Shown one piece after another: positions 26,151 to 38,458 of a stretch of DNA of 64,000 nt (position 1 is its first letter; every line of letters starts with the position of its first letter). The notes beneath the pieces are model-generated. The model saw only the letters and a list, made by a program, of their open reading frames with translations, searched no databases and was not told the origin of the DNA. Source of the stretch: Anaerolineae bacterium (lineage in GTDB: Bacteria > Chloroflexota > Anaerolineae > Aggregatilineales > Phototrophicaceae); NCBI GenBank assembly GCA_026645945.1, contig JAPKMO010000003.1, positions 1-64,000 of the forward strand, given 5' to 3'. The translations under genes were made by a program, and so were the position numbers.

Positions 26151-26654
26151 ATGCTAGGTCGTGATGGCAACATTTCCATTTTCCGTGTCGCCGTGATCGC
26201 TATTATTATCGGCGTGCTGATTATCGTCGGCGGCGCGATTTCGTTTTTTATTGATCGCGCGTCACATCAGGTTCCGCTGGAAATCGAGACGTATCCGGGC
26301 GCGGTGTTGTGGGGGCAGCGCACGCATTCCAACACCTCGCGCACGGTGTTTTACCAGATTCCCGGCGCGACTGCCGACCAGGTAAAAGATTATTACCAGC
26401 AGAAAATGTATGAATTTTACCCGGACAGCGCGGACAGCGATCTGCGCGAATGTGTACGAAGCCCGCTGGCCGGCAATTTCCTGGAATATGACCAGGGCAA
26501 GCCCGGCGTTGTGCCGTTCCAGTGGAGCTGTATGTTCGACCGTTCAGGTTTTCAGATCACGCAGTCCACGCGGGTGAATATCCAGCCCGGCGTCGAGGCC
26601 AACGGTACGGCAGGGATGGTAGTCGTTGAATACCAACAAACCTGGCAGCCCTAG
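26151..26654 (+). CDS. Single-pass membrane protein of unknown function
   Basis: I do not recognise this 167-residue protein. It has one N-terminal membrane helix (FRVAVIAIIIGVLIIVGGAISFFI) and an extracytoplasmic domain with two cysteines (LRECVRSP, WSCMFD) that could form a disulphide. The segment YQIPGATADQVKDYYQQKM resembles domains where a helix follows a beta strand. It comes 3 bases after the third TPR gene and belongs to the same transcript. Confidence 0.6.
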   Translation: MLGRDGNISIFRVAVIAIIIGVLIIVGGAISFFIDRASHQVPLEIETYPGAVLWGQRTHSNTSRTVFYQIPGATADQVKDYYQQKMYEFYPDSADSDLRECVRSPLAGNFLEYDQGKPGVVPFQWSCMFDRSGFQITQSTRVNIQPGVEANGTAGMVVVEYQQTWQP

Positions 26655-27156
26655 TTCGGCGGATGATGCCGCTCGACCGGGGCGGCGGTTTTTACCCTGG
26701 CAGGTTATTCTGCTGGGCGGCGCGGCGCTGGCGCTGGCGGTGTTGATCGGGACGCAGGTGATCGGTGTTCTGTACAGCATCATCGCGCCGCCGTCCCCGC
26801 CGCTGCCGGAAGGCGCGCGTTTATTAAGCCATACCGGCTTCGATTACGGCGTGGACGACTGGTTATACGGCACAGACGAACGCGCCTGTACGGTCGCGCG
26901 GTTTTACCAGGAGCAGGGAGGCGTGTGCCGGGTATCGGTTGGCGACTGTGAAGGCGATTCGTCCATGCGGCTGGGACCCGCGCCCGCCGAGCCGCAGAAC
27001 GTGGCCCGATGTGTGGGAGAGGTCTATTTTTCGATTTTCGCCATGCGGTGGGAAGTCACCATCGCCAGCGGTTACGAAAAAGACGGCCAGACCCGTTTCA
27101 GCCTCTCGCGGGAGGTGTTCTGGACGGGCAGCATCCCGCCCAGGCCGGAGTTTTGA
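26626..27156 (+). CDS. Single-pass membrane protein of unknown function, partner of the previous gene
   Basis: The only start in frame before the membrane helix is the TTG at 26626, which overlaps the previous gene by 29 bases; the exact start is unsure. The 176-residue product has one membrane helix (QVILLGGAALALAVLIGTQVIGVLYSII). Its outer domain has four cysteines (RACTVA, GVCRVSVGDCEG, ARCVG). Its layout matches the preceding protein, so the pair may be related or act together. The function is unknown. Confidence 0.55.
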   Translation: MNTNKPGSPSSADDAARPGRRFLPWQVILLGGAALALAVLIGTQVIGVLYSIIAPPSPPLPEGARLLSHTGFDYGVDDWLYGTDERACTVARFYQEQGGVCRVSVGDCEGDSSMRLGPAPAEPQNVARCVGEVYFSIFAMRWEVTIASGYEKDGQTRFSLSREVFWTGSIPPRPEF

Positions 27157-27239
27157 CCGTACCCGCGCCGGGATTTGCACCCTACCGAAAACGGCCTGTT
27201 TAAGCCATAATATCAACCAAATTCATCGTTATTCCGAAG

Positions 27240-27330
27240 CGGACATGATCTGGGCGCGGGAGGTGCTACCGTGATGGCGAAACAAGGCGCGTTCGCCTCG
27301 CGGCTGATTGCAGGTTGGAGACGAATAGCC
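27240..27330 (+). promoter_or_regulatory. T-box-like leader upstream of ileS (tentative)
   Basis: The 230-base leader of ileS contains GGTGCTACCGTG at 27262-27273, which matches 10 of 12 positions of the T-box core GGTGGNACCGCG used to sense uncharged tRNA. A GGCGAA/TTCGCC hairpin follows at about 27276-27297. Farther down, ACGAATAG and CTATTCGT (about 27321-27358) can pair near the ribosome site. I could not identify the specifier loop or stem I, so this stays tentative. Confidence 0.3.
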
Positions 27331-27386
27331 ATCCCTGGGTTTTGATTTTATCTATTCGTATCTAACCGGAACGGAGATACACGACG

Positions 27387-30566
<3,180 letters not shown>

Positions 30567-30629
30567 CTGTATTGGGTAGGACGCGGGCTGATTCGCCCCC
30601 GTTTTGTGCATTTTTAACGCTTTTGAGAG

Positions 30630-30670
30630 CAGGATAGGCGGAACAATGGGCGCCTATCCTGTTTGTTTTT
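30630..30670 (+). terminator. Rho-independent terminator after ileS
   Basis: An 11-bp perfect stem (CAGGATAGGCG / CGCCTATCCTG) with a 10-base loop is followed directly by TTTGTTTTTG. This is the clearest intrinsic terminator in the window and separates ileS from the PucR-type gene. Confidence 0.85.
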
Positions 30671-30780
30671 GTGGATATTGGCTATATGATTTAGTTATAT
30701 CTCACAAGGCGCTGCCGGTTTTACTGCCTTACAATGCTGAGGCGCGGGTTAAACGGGGCGATACTTCTGGAACGGTCAAC

Positions 30781-32421
30781 ATGAGCGAGAACAATACCAC
30801 GACGCTTCAGGCGCTTTTACAGTTTGCGCTGCCGCTGGGGACGACTCTGGTCGCCGGCGCGCCGGACACCACCATCAACTGGGCGGTGACGGTGCGGGCG
30901 CAGCCCCCGGCGTTCCCTGAGCTTTACGGGGGCGAACTGGCGCTGATTTCGATGGATGTTTTAAAAAGCTACGACAGCCGCATTACGCTGGCCGAGGTAC
31001 TTCAAAGCCTGGCCCAGGCCGGCGTTCATGCGGTTGCCGCCTGCGGCGATATTTCCGATACGGCAGTGGCCGTCGCCGGCGAAAGCCAGATCGGCCTGCT
31101 GGCGCTGCCGGAGGACAGCAGCCTGACTAAAATCGAGCGGGCCGTAAATACGCTGATTGCCAACTATACGGCGCAGATGACCCAACGCGCCATGGAAATC
31201 CAGCGGCAGTTGGCGCGGCTGGCGGCGGAAAACCGCGACCTGAACAGCCTGCTGCAAATCCTGGCGCGGGCGACGGCCAGGCCGGTAGTTGTGCATGACG
31301 ACGCCGGGGTGCTGATGGCGCAGGTTTACCCCAACGTATCTCGCCGCCCCGGTGTCAGCGGGCGGGCGCTGTTACAAAGCCTGCCGTATGGCGCGTTTCA
31401 AAGCTGGCTGGAATCCAGCGCCCCGGACACCGAAGGCGCGATTGTCACCAGCCCGCTCGGCCATACGACGGTGCTGAAGGTCGAAAAGCGCGTGGCGGGT
31501 TATCTCTCACTGGTCGGCAAAAACGAAACGCTGGAGGAATTTGACCGCTTGGTGCTGACTTACGGCGCGGACGTGTGCGCGATTGAACTGGCGAAAAATC
31601 GCGCCATCGCCTTCGCGGTGGAGCAGGCGCGCGGCGACTGGGTGCAGATGTGGTTGAGCGGCACGCCTGCCGATGACGACCTGCTGATGACGCGCGCGCA
31701 GCAGGCCGGTTTTGACGTTAACGGCGGGTATATGGCGGTGGTTTTTCGGGCGGTGACAAAAATGGGCGCGCCGCTGCCGCTGGATTCGCTGATTTCGCTG
31801 GTGCGCGACGATATGGCGCGCCGCTCGATTAACGGCGCGGTGGGGCAGTATGTGGATGTGATCGTGGCGCTGTATCCGGTGGAAAACCCGGCGATGGTCG
31901 GGCGGGTGCGCCGCGTGGTGGAGGAAGTGCGCGACCAGCTTGCCACACGCACGCCCAGCGGCCTGGTCGGGGCGGGCATCAGTCGCCCGGCAGCCGCGCT
32001 GCCGGCGCTGCGAGAAGCCTACCGGGAAGCCAAAGATGCATTAAGCATTGCCAATCAGCTTGGCGACCGGGAAGAAACGACGTTTTACGGCGATCTGAAA
32101 CTGTTCCAACTGCTGCTGGCGTTGAAGGAAAAAAACCTGGAACACCTACGCCGCTTTTACCAGGATACGCTGGGGCCGCTGGTGGAACACGATGACCGCA
32201 AGCAGGGCGAGCTGATCCGCACGTTGAACGGGTTTTTTGAGGCCAACGGCAACCTCGCCAAAGCCGCCTCCGATCTGGACGTTCACCGCAATACGCTGGT
32301 CTACCGGCTGGAACGAATCAGCGAATTGACCGAGATGAACCTGGATGATGCCGATAACCGGCTGATTCTGCATCTGGCGCTCAAAGTGCAGCGCGTTCTG
32401 GCGACCGTTATCAGCCGGTGA
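30781..32421 (+). CDS. PucR/CdaR-type transcriptional regulator (copy 1)
   Basis: The 546-residue protein starts at ATG 30781; the open frame farther upstream overlaps the ileS terminator. It has a PucR N-terminal domain (about 5-120, LQALLQFALPLGTTLVAG), a central GGDEF-like/GAF part (about 150-420) and a C-terminal PucR HTH (about 480-540, FFEANGNLAKAASDLDVHRNTLVYRLERI). The family controls purine, glycine, nitrogen or diacid metabolism. It is a clear paralogue of 38459-40120, and the two flank the glutamate synthase gene with opposite orientation. Confidence 0.88.
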   Translation: MSENNTTTLQALLQFALPLGTTLVAGAPDTTINWAVTVRAQPPAFPELYGGELALISMDVLKSYDSRITLAEVLQSLAQAGVHAVAACGDISDTAVAVAGESQIGLLALPEDSSLTKIERAVNTLIANYTAQMTQRAMEIQRQLARLAAENRDLNSLLQILARATARPVVVHDDAGVLMAQVYPNVSRRPGVSGRALLQSLPYGAFQSWLESSAPDTEGAIVTSPLGHTTVLKVEKRVAGYLSLVGKNETLEEFDRLVLTYGADVCAIELAKNRAIAFAVEQARGDWVQMWLSGTPADDDLLMTRAQQAGFDVNGGYMAVVFRAVTKMGAPLPLDSLISLVRDDMARRSINGAVGQYVDVIVALYPVENPAMVGRVRRVVEEVRDQLATRTPSGLVGAGISRPAAALPALREAYREAKDALSIANQLGDREETTFYGDLKLFQLLLALKEKNLEHLRRFYQDTLGPLVEHDDRKQGELIRTLNGFFEANGNLAKAASDLDVHRNTLVYRLERISELTEMNLDDADNRLILHLALKVQRVLATVISR

Positions 32422-32528
32422 AATTACGCTCGGCGTGACGAAAGCTGACATTCAACACTTGGCGCGGCCTGATGGCGTGGTTTTAACTGGGGATAACCGC
32501 CGAAAAGATGTGCTGGAGGAGGCGTTCG

Positions 32529-32861
32529 ATGAGTATCCGAAACGTCCCGATGCTGATCTGTGACGGCTGCGGCTCCGTAATTGACATGGATTTTTATATC
32601 CGCATCCGGCCCACGCGCCAGACTGTTGTCCAGAAAGACCCCTGCACTTCTCCCGAACGAGACTTTTGCTGCGAGGCGTGCGCCTCCTGGTGGCACGCGC
32701 AGTTCCCCGAAAGCGGGCCATGGGGGCCGGCCTGGGATGAGCGGGAGTGGTGGTGCGAACGGGTGGGCGACTGCGGTGAACGCGCCCGCGTGCGGACAAC
32801 ACACGATGAAATGCCGCTGGTGGATGTACGCGCCCATTTTGAAGACCCGGAGTCTTTATAG
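32529..32861 (+). CDS. Small putative zinc-binding protein of unknown function
   Basis: The ATG at 32529 has GGAGGAGG about 7 bases upstream, a very strong ribosome site. The 110-residue protein has two cysteine pairs (ICDGCGSVIDMDF near 10-22, and DFCCEACASWWH near 45-56) that could form one zinc site. A tryptophan- and acid-rich middle part follows (WGPAWDEREWWCERVGDCGE). I do not recognise the family. It is the last gene before a cluster of GC-rich palindromes. Confidence 0.65.
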   Translation: MSIRNVPMLICDGCGSVIDMDFYIRIRPTRQTVVQKDPCTSPERDFCCEACASWWHAQFPESGPWGPAWDEREWWCERVGDCGERARVRTTHDEMPLVDVRAHFEDPESL

Positions 32862-32872
32862 GTCGGGCGCCA

Positions 32873-32990
32873 GGGGGACGAGGCGCGCCTCGCCCCCAGG
32901 GATGATCGTATCAAAATGATGTGCAGGGACGCGCTGCAGCGTGTCCGGCTTCTGCGCGTTTGGCACGGCGGACGGCCAGAAGGCCGCCCC
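32873..32990. repeat. Cluster of three GC-rich palindromes
   Basis: Three different inverted repeats sit within 118 bases. 32873-32897 has a perfect CGAGGCGCGCCTCG core with G5/C5 flanks. 32927-32946 is GGACGCGCTGCAGCGTGTCC with one G:T pair. 32967-32990 pairs GGCGGACGGCC with GGCCGCCC around AGAA and ends in CCGCCCCTAC. The last shares its CCCCTAC edge with the GTAGGGG edge of the palindrome inside the TIR-FGE gene, which suggests one dispersed repeat class with a variable core. Confidence 0.7.
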
Positions 32991-33202
32991 TACTGTGTGT
33001 CTCGAGCCAGCAGGACAAAACCCATCCCGACATCGTTGAGGTCCTGCGCGCCCTTGCCGCCGCCCGCGCCCAGGAATGACCAGCCATCGCTCAACAATTT
33101 GGCGATTTCCCATTCTGCCTCGGAGCGGCTGAGGACATTTTCGCTTTCGTAGCCGGGGCCGCGTTCGAGGATAAAAACAATGATTTTGACTTCTTTAGTC
33201 AT
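32990..33202 (-). CDS. Small conserved-looking protein of unknown function
   Basis: The ATG at 33202 has AAGGAG 6-7 bases upstream. The 70-residue product (MTKEVKIIVFILERGPGYES, then SEAEWEIAKLLSDGWSFLGAGGGKG) has an alpha/beta pattern with a glycine-rich loop and no membrane helix. The shape recalls small DUF4177-like proteins, but I cannot confirm it. Its TAG stop falls in the edge of the palindrome at 32967-32990, so the repeat appears to have supplied or reset the C-terminus. Confidence 0.55.
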   Translation of the reverse strand: MTKEVKIIVFILERGPGYESENVLSRSEAEWEIAKLLSDGWSFLGAGGGKGAQDLNDVGMGFVLLARDTQ

Positions 33203-33291
33203 GCGCTGCTCCTTAGTTATGCGGTAGCTCTGCATACCTCATTCATTATATCCGGTTGCGCGCCGCAGGCATGTTAAACCCTGTGGAATCG

Positions 33292-33320
33292 CAGAGGCGA
33301 ACCCGCCGGATTCGCCTCTG
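33292..33320. terminator. Intergenic hairpin between two minus-strand genes
   Basis: A perfect 10-bp stem (CAGAGGCGAA / TTCGCCTCTG) encloses a 9-base loop between the glutamate synthase end and the 70-residue protein gene. The run after it (TTCCCCC) is not a proper T-tract, so termination is possible but not certain. Confidence 0.4.
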
Positions 33321-33432
33321 TTCCCCCACGCGCGCCCACAGATGCAGCAGGCGCTGTATGCCGAATGATGGCCTGAATGTAGTTGTAGACCCGCATCAGT
33401 GCGTGAACCGACTGAACCTGCATTCTGGCAGG

Positions 33433-33452
33433 CAGTGGGCTTAAGCCCACTG
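33433..33452. repeat. Perfect CTTAAG-centred palindrome (copy 3)
   Basis: The 20-mer CAGTGGGCTTAAGCCCACTG is identical to 9958-9977. It lies 18 bases after the stop codon of the glutamate synthase gene (minus strand), the same kind of location as copy 1, which follows the S1-domain gene. Confidence 0.85.
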
Positions 33453-33469
33453 TCGGAGCCGAATGGCGT

Positions 33470-36400
33470 CTAATTTTTGCGGGTCGGCGGCGCGATTTTC
33501 ACAAAATGCGCCTGTGGATGCGCCAGCAGCCCGTAAAGGTGCTGGGCCGCTTCCGGCTGGTTGTTGTTTTCCAACGCCTGGATGTAATACCGCAGCAGTT
33601 CGGTCACGTCGGCCACCGCCTGTTCATCAAGCTGGAAAATATCCACCGTCGCGCCGGCAGCGATGCGCCGCCTGATGGCCTCGATGGTGAGGTTCATCTC
33701 CGGCTGCACGCGCTGGTAGATGACGCCGCCGGACATGCCGGCGCACATCCAGGGGCCGGGGTCGCCCAGGATTAACACGCGGCCAGAGGTCATGTATTCG
33801 CAGGCGTAGCCCTTAAGGTTGGCGCGCGCGCCGATGCCGCCCAGTTCGTCGTGCAGCGGCTCTTTAACTTCGCCGCCGAAGATCACATCCGCGCCGCTCA
33901 ACCGAATGCAGGCGCGGGTGTCGGCGTTACCCTGAACGATGAACAGGCCGTCCTGCGCGCCGTAGGCGAAACTTTTGCCGACCGAGCCATCCAGCCGCTG
34001 GCCGTTATGGTTCAGCCCTTTGAGGATGGTCACGCGACCGCCCCGCGCGCCCTTGGCGACACCATCCTGCGCGCCGCCTTCCACCAGCACTTCAATCGGT
34101 GCGTCAATGAAGGCGGCTAACCCGTTGCCGGGGATGGCGGAGTTGCTGAAGGTGAGGTGTACGGCATCCACTAGGTCGGCGTTGGGGAAAGCGCCGCGTT
34201 TGAGCGCCCCGGCCAGGTGCGTGCCGAGCGCGCGATCCATCGCCATCACCTGTTCGTCGTCGTAGGTCAGTTCGGTGTCGCCGCGTTCGGCATGTTCGGC
34301 GATGATGGCCGTAAGCTGCTTGCTGAGGGTATTGCGCGGGCGCGTTAGGCGGCGGCCCACGCCGGGCTGAAGCCGCTGCTTCTGGTTTTGCGGCGCGCGC
34401 TGGAGAAGCGGCGTCAGGTCAACCCGATCGTGCAGGGCGATCTGCTGGAGCAGATCGGCGCGGCCCACCAGGTCTTGCGCGCGGGTGAAGCCCAACTGCG
34501 CCGTCCAGTAGCGGATGTCGTCCGCCAGCATATGAAAGACGTTGCAGATGCCCTGGACGGCGTTTTCGTAATCGCGCGGCTCGAAGTGTTTGATGCCTTT
34601 GAGCGCGGCTTCTTCTTTGGTTTTGATGTGCGTGGTGATGCCGACGTGGCAGGTACCTTCGTGGCACTTACGGCAGATGGTGCAGCCGACCGCCACCATC
34701 GCCAGCGTGCCGAAGCCGACGCGGTTCGCGCCCAGGCATAACATTTTCACCACATCGCGCCCGCTTTTCATGCCGCCGTCGCACCACAGTTCCACGTTGT
34801 CGCGCAGGCCGCTTTCGCACAGCGCGCGGTGGGAAAGCCAGACGCCGATTTCCGCCGGCAGGCCGACATGCCGGAGCGAGTGCATCCGCGCCGCGCCCGT
34901 GCCGCCTTCGTAGCCGGCGATGTTGATGATGTCCGCGCCGGCTTTCGCCACGCCGACGGCGATGACGCCCACACCTGGCACAACCGGGATTTTGACCGAT
35001 ACCTTCGCGTTGGGATTGGCAGTTTTTAGTTCGTCAATGAGCTGCGCCAGGTCTTCAATCGAATACAGGTCGTGGTTGTTGCTGGGGGAGATTAGGTCAA
35101 TGCCGGGGCGGGTGTGGCGGGCGGCGGCCACCTGTTCGGTGACTTTATAACCGGGGAGCTGGCCGCCCTCGCCGGGTTTTGCGCCCTGGCCGATTTTGAT
35201 TTCCAGGTAATGACACGAGTTTAAAAACGCGATGTTGACGCCAAAACGCCCCGACGCGATCTGGTTGCCCCGGTGTCGGGGGTAGCGTCCCATCACGTCC
35301 GGCAGTTCGCCGCCTTCACCGTTGATGCAGATGATATTGAGATGGTAGGCCGCCTCGCCATAGGCTTTGTAGGCCAGTTCGCCTTGCGAGCCAAACGACA
35401 TCGCGCCGATAACCACCGGCATGGCGTGGTCTTTGATGCGGATGTCCACCCGGTTGGGGTCAGGCGGGTTTTCGACGGTTTTCAGCCCGATGATGTGGCG
35501 GGCGGCCACCGGCATGGTGTTTTCCAGTTCCAGCATATCGCGGGTGTAGTCCTCAAGGGACATTTCGCCCTGGGCGATATCTTCGATTTTTTTCCACATT
35601 TTGGGGTACAGCCGGTCGGCATTAGCGAGTTTGCCGGTTCGTTCCCCGCGCATTTCGGCGGCGCGCTCCTCGGCATCCATCTTCAGCGCCTCCCAGCTTA
35701 AGCCGCGCCCTTCCGACCCGAAATAATTAGGCGTGCCGAGATAAGCGGCCACGCCGGTCGTCAGCCCGATGGAGCTGAACGAATGGCCGTAACCGCGCAG
35801 TTCGTGGCAGCCGATGGTGGAGATGATTTTCTCCAGCCCGGCGCTCATAATCCGCACCATGCCGCTGATCTGGCCGACGATTTGTTCGGAGGTCAAGGAC
35901 TGGCGCGAGGGGCGGGGCGCGAGTCCCAGCCCGACAGCGTACATGGCGTAGGGCAGCAGCGCGTTCGCCCCCAATGCCAGGCATAATGCCAGATCGTGCA
36001 GGTCGCGCAGCGCGCCGGAGCGCACCACCAGCCCCACGCACCGCCGCAGATTCGGCTCGTCATCGGCCTGGCGCAGCGCCCGGTCAATCGCGGCAGTCGC
36101 CAGCAGGGGGTCCAGCCACAGGCGCTGGCCGCTGTAAACGTCGGTGTCGTCCAGCACGATGCACTGGACGCCGCCGCGTACCGCTTCCACCGCCGCGCGC
36201 TGCAAGCGGTTGAGGGCTTCCTCGATGCCTTCGTCCAGCGCTGCGCCTAGGGAAAAGATCGCACGGCGGCTGCCGAACTGCTCCAGCAGGTCTTCGATGG
36301 TCATCGTACCCTGGCTGTCGGCGGCGGCGCGCATATCGTCGCTTTCGCCCAGAATTGGATGCCCGCCGAGCAGCAGGGGGGTCTGTAGCTGGATGAGGAT

Positions 36401-38146
36401 GTCACCATCGGCAGGCGAACGTTCTACCGGCGGGCGCGCTCCCACCAGCACGCGGGTCGAAAACTGCGCGCGTTCGCGTTCCCGGTCAATAGCGGGATTG
36501 GTGACGACAGCGACGGTTTCCTTAAAATAATCGGCCAGGTTCACCCGCGTATGGCTGAGGGCCGCCAGCGGGCCGTCCCATCCCAGTGAGCCGACTTGAT
36601 CTTTGAACGATTCGGCGATGGCTTCTACGTAAGCAACATGAAAACGCTCCCAACCCAATGCCGCCATCGTGGTGGTGTTGAGGGCTGCCGGCTGTTCCTG
36701 CCAGGGTAGGGCGGCGGCTGGCTGCGCTGCCGGCAGCGGTTCGGGCAGCATCTCGGCTACTGCCACCGGAACCGGCTCGGCAGCCGGGGCGGTATGCCCG
36801 TTGTGGCGGTAGGCGGGCGCCGATGGACTGCGAAGGTCGCCAAGCGCCCAGAAGCCGGCGGGCGCATCCGGCGCTTGAATGCCGCGTTCCCGGAAGCGCG
36901 CCAGCATGTGGCGCTGGATAGCCGGGTAGTCCAGGACTTCGAGCGCGCGGCCGGGCGTGATTCTGACGGCGATTTTTTCGCCCGGCGCGAGCGGTTTGCT
37001 GTCCACCGACATCGAGTCCAGGGTGTAAACACCGCGTTCAGAAGTGGCAAAATATTCTTTTTCGCTTTCGCCAAACCACAGCGGGCGCAGCCCCAACGCA
37101 TCCACACTGAACACGCACAGGTCGCCGAGACGCGCGACGACCGCCGCCGGCCCCTGCGCGAACGGCCCGAACGCCTGGCGAATGTGTTCGTACAGGGCGT
37201 GAATTTCTGGCGCATTCTGGATGAGATCGTGGCCGAATGGTGGGAAGATGTATTCCATCGCCTCAATTAAATCCAGGCCGAAATTCATGCACAGCGCGCG
37301 AATCACCCGGTCTACATCCTGCGAGTCGGAATTGCCGGGGGCGAGATCAATACCGAGCATTCCGGCTTCCAGGCGCATCCGGGAGATGGTGTTAAATTCG
37401 CCGTTGTGGCCGATGGCGTTAAAGGGCTGCGCGCGTTCAAAAATCGGGTTGGTATTGGTGCTGTAGCGGGCATGTCCCAGCGTTACGCTGGAGGCATAAT
37501 CTGGGTCGCGCAGTTCCGGGTAGTAACGGCGCAGGATTTCAACCGTCCCCTGCACTTTATAAACGACGCTGTGGGCCGAAAGCGACGGAAAATGCACGCC
37601 CAGGCTGCGTTCAAGCTGCGTTTGCGCGTTAAAGAGGGTTGTTTCCAGCAGGTGGCTCGGCACGTCGCCGTTCATACCGGCGATCTGCCAGAAGGCCGGT
37701 TCGTTCTTCTGGGCATTCGGGCCGAGATCGCCGCGATTGACCTCGCCGGGTTCTTCGACTAGGACATCCAGCCCGGCATCGGCAAGCCGCTGGACGATTT
37801 GCTCGACCAGGGCATAAGCGTTCCCCCGCGCCGCGACCGGAATCATCACATGGCCGACCCAGAAGCTGCGGCTGCTCGCCAGCGAAGCCCGCAGCCCGGC
37901 TTTCGCCAGCTTTTTCATCCACAACTGGCGCGGGATGTCGGTCATGATTCCCACGCCGTCGCCCTCGCCGTCTACAAAGCCGGTGCGATGCCCCATACGG
38001 GTGAGGGCTTCAATGGTGCGTTTGACGTTGCCATGAGTGGGCTGGCCGCCTTTACGGACGGCGCATATAAGCGCGCAGGCGTCGCGCTCCTGGATGTCAA
38101 TCGGGTGCAAGCCAGGGGTAGGGTTAGTACAGTCATTTTCTGGCAT
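33470..38146 (-). CDS. gltB: Glutamate synthase large subunit (GOGAT alpha)
   Basis: The start at ATG 38146 gives a 1558-residue precursor. Cys24 (DACALICAVRKGG) is the likely N-terminal nucleophile of the glutaminase domain after propeptide removal. The central and FMN domains (GAMSFGSQGELAYKAYGEAAYHLN, then EIKIGQGAKPGEGGQLPG and SPSNNHDLYSIEDLAQLI) are complete. The iron-sulphur loop reads CTICRKCHEGTC, with the C-x5-C-x4-C pattern plus one extra cysteine, and a GXGXG barrel closes the protein. It makes glutamate from glutamine and 2-oxoglutarate. No gltD is in the window, so its electron donor is not known. Confidence 0.92.
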   Translation of the reverse strand: MPENDCTNPTPGLHPIDIQERDACALICAVRKGGQPTHGNVKRTIEALTRMGHRTGFVDGEGDGVGIMTDIPRQLWMKKLAKAGLRASLASSRSFWVGHVMIPVAARGNAYALVEQIVQRLADAGLDVLVEEPGEVNRGDLGPNAQKNEPAFWQIAGMNGDVPSHLLETTLFNAQTQLERSLGVHFPSLSAHSVVYKVQGTVEILRRYYPELRDPDYASSVTLGHARYSTNTNPIFERAQPFNAIGHNGEFNTISRMRLEAGMLGIDLAPGNSDSQDVDRVIRALCMNFGLDLIEAMEYIFPPFGHDLIQNAPEIHALYEHIRQAFGPFAQGPAAVVARLGDLCVFSVDALGLRPLWFGESEKEYFATSERGVYTLDSMSVDSKPLAPGEKIAVRITPGRALEVLDYPAIQRHMLARFRERGIQAPDAPAGFWALGDLRSPSAPAYRHNGHTAPAAEPVPVAVAEMLPEPLPAAQPAAALPWQEQPAALNTTTMAALGWERFHVAYVEAIAESFKDQVGSLGWDGPLAALSHTRVNLADYFKETVAVVTNPAIDRERERAQFSTRVLVGARPPVERSPADGDILIQLQTPLLLGGHPILGESDDMRAAADSQGTMTIEDLLEQFGSRRAIFSLGAALDEGIEEALNRLQRAAVEAVRGGVQCIVLDDTDVYSGQRLWLDPLLATAAIDRALRQADDEPNLRRCVGLVVRSGALRDLHDLALCLALGANALLPYAMYAVGLGLAPRPSRQSLTSEQIVGQISGMVRIMSAGLEKIISTIGCHELRGYGHSFSSIGLTTGVAAYLGTPNYFGSEGRGLSWEALKMDAEERAAEMRGERTGKLANADRLYPKMWKKIEDIAQGEMSLEDYTRDMLELENTMPVAARHIIGLKTVENPPDPNRVDIRIKDHAMPVVIGAMSFGSQGELAYKAYGEAAYHLNIICINGEGGELPDVMGRYPRHRGNQIASGRFGVNIAFLNSCHYLEIKIGQGAKPGEGGQLPGYKVTEQVAAARHTRPGIDLISPSNNHDLYSIEDLAQLIDELKTANPNAKVSVKIPVVPGVGVIAVGVAKAGADIINIAGYEGGTGAARMHSLRHVGLPAEIGVWLSHRALCESGLRDNVELWCDGGMKSGRDVVKMLCLGANRVGFGTLAMVAVGCTICRKCHEGTCHVGITTHIKTKEEAALKGIKHFEPRDYENAVQGICNVFHMLADDIRYWTAQLGFTRAQDLVGRADLLQQIALHDRVDLTPLLQRAPQNQKQRLQPGVGRRLTRPRNTLSKQLTAIIAEHAERGDTELTYDDEQVMAMDRALGTHLAGALKRGAFPNADLVDAVHLTFSNSAIPGNGLAAFIDAPIEVLVEGGAQDGVAKGARGGRVTILKGLNHNGQRLDGSVGKSFAYGAQDGLFIVQGNADTRACIRLSGADVIFGGEVKEPLHDELGGIGARANLKGYACEYMTSGRVLILGDPGPWMCAGMSGGVIYQRVQPEMNLTIEAIRRRIAAGATVDIFQLDEQAVADVTELLRYYIQALENNNQPEAAQHLYGLLAHPQAHFVKIAPPTRKN

Positions 38147-38458
38147 AGTCACGTCCCTCGTGAAACCTGGTTTGTCTGGATTCAAAAGACAAAATTCCGA
38201 GGATGGCAATTTAACTGATGAATATCATGAATACTACCAAAAGGAAGGTTGTGTATATTGTACAATTTGGCGTCCGGCGCGGTGTGAGGGGTGGAGATGG
38301 CTGCCGCCGGCGTGATCTTTATGGGCGAATCGCCGGGGGAATGACCGAATAAAATTATACGATCTGCCCGAATCCGGCCAGCCGGAACGGTATTACGCTG
38401 TTCAAGGGTAAATTACCAGAAATTACGGGCAAAGGGTTTATGCGCCCTGCACAACAGG
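38147..38458. other. 312-base intergenic region before gltB
   Basis: This stretch lies between gltB and the end of the second PucR-type gene, both on the minus strand. It holds an AT-rich patch at about 38245-38270 with TATACA and TACAAT on the minus strand that could be the gltB -10, but no good -35. A short palindrome TTGTACAA occurs there. No convincing gene or RNA was seen. Confidence 0.4.
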
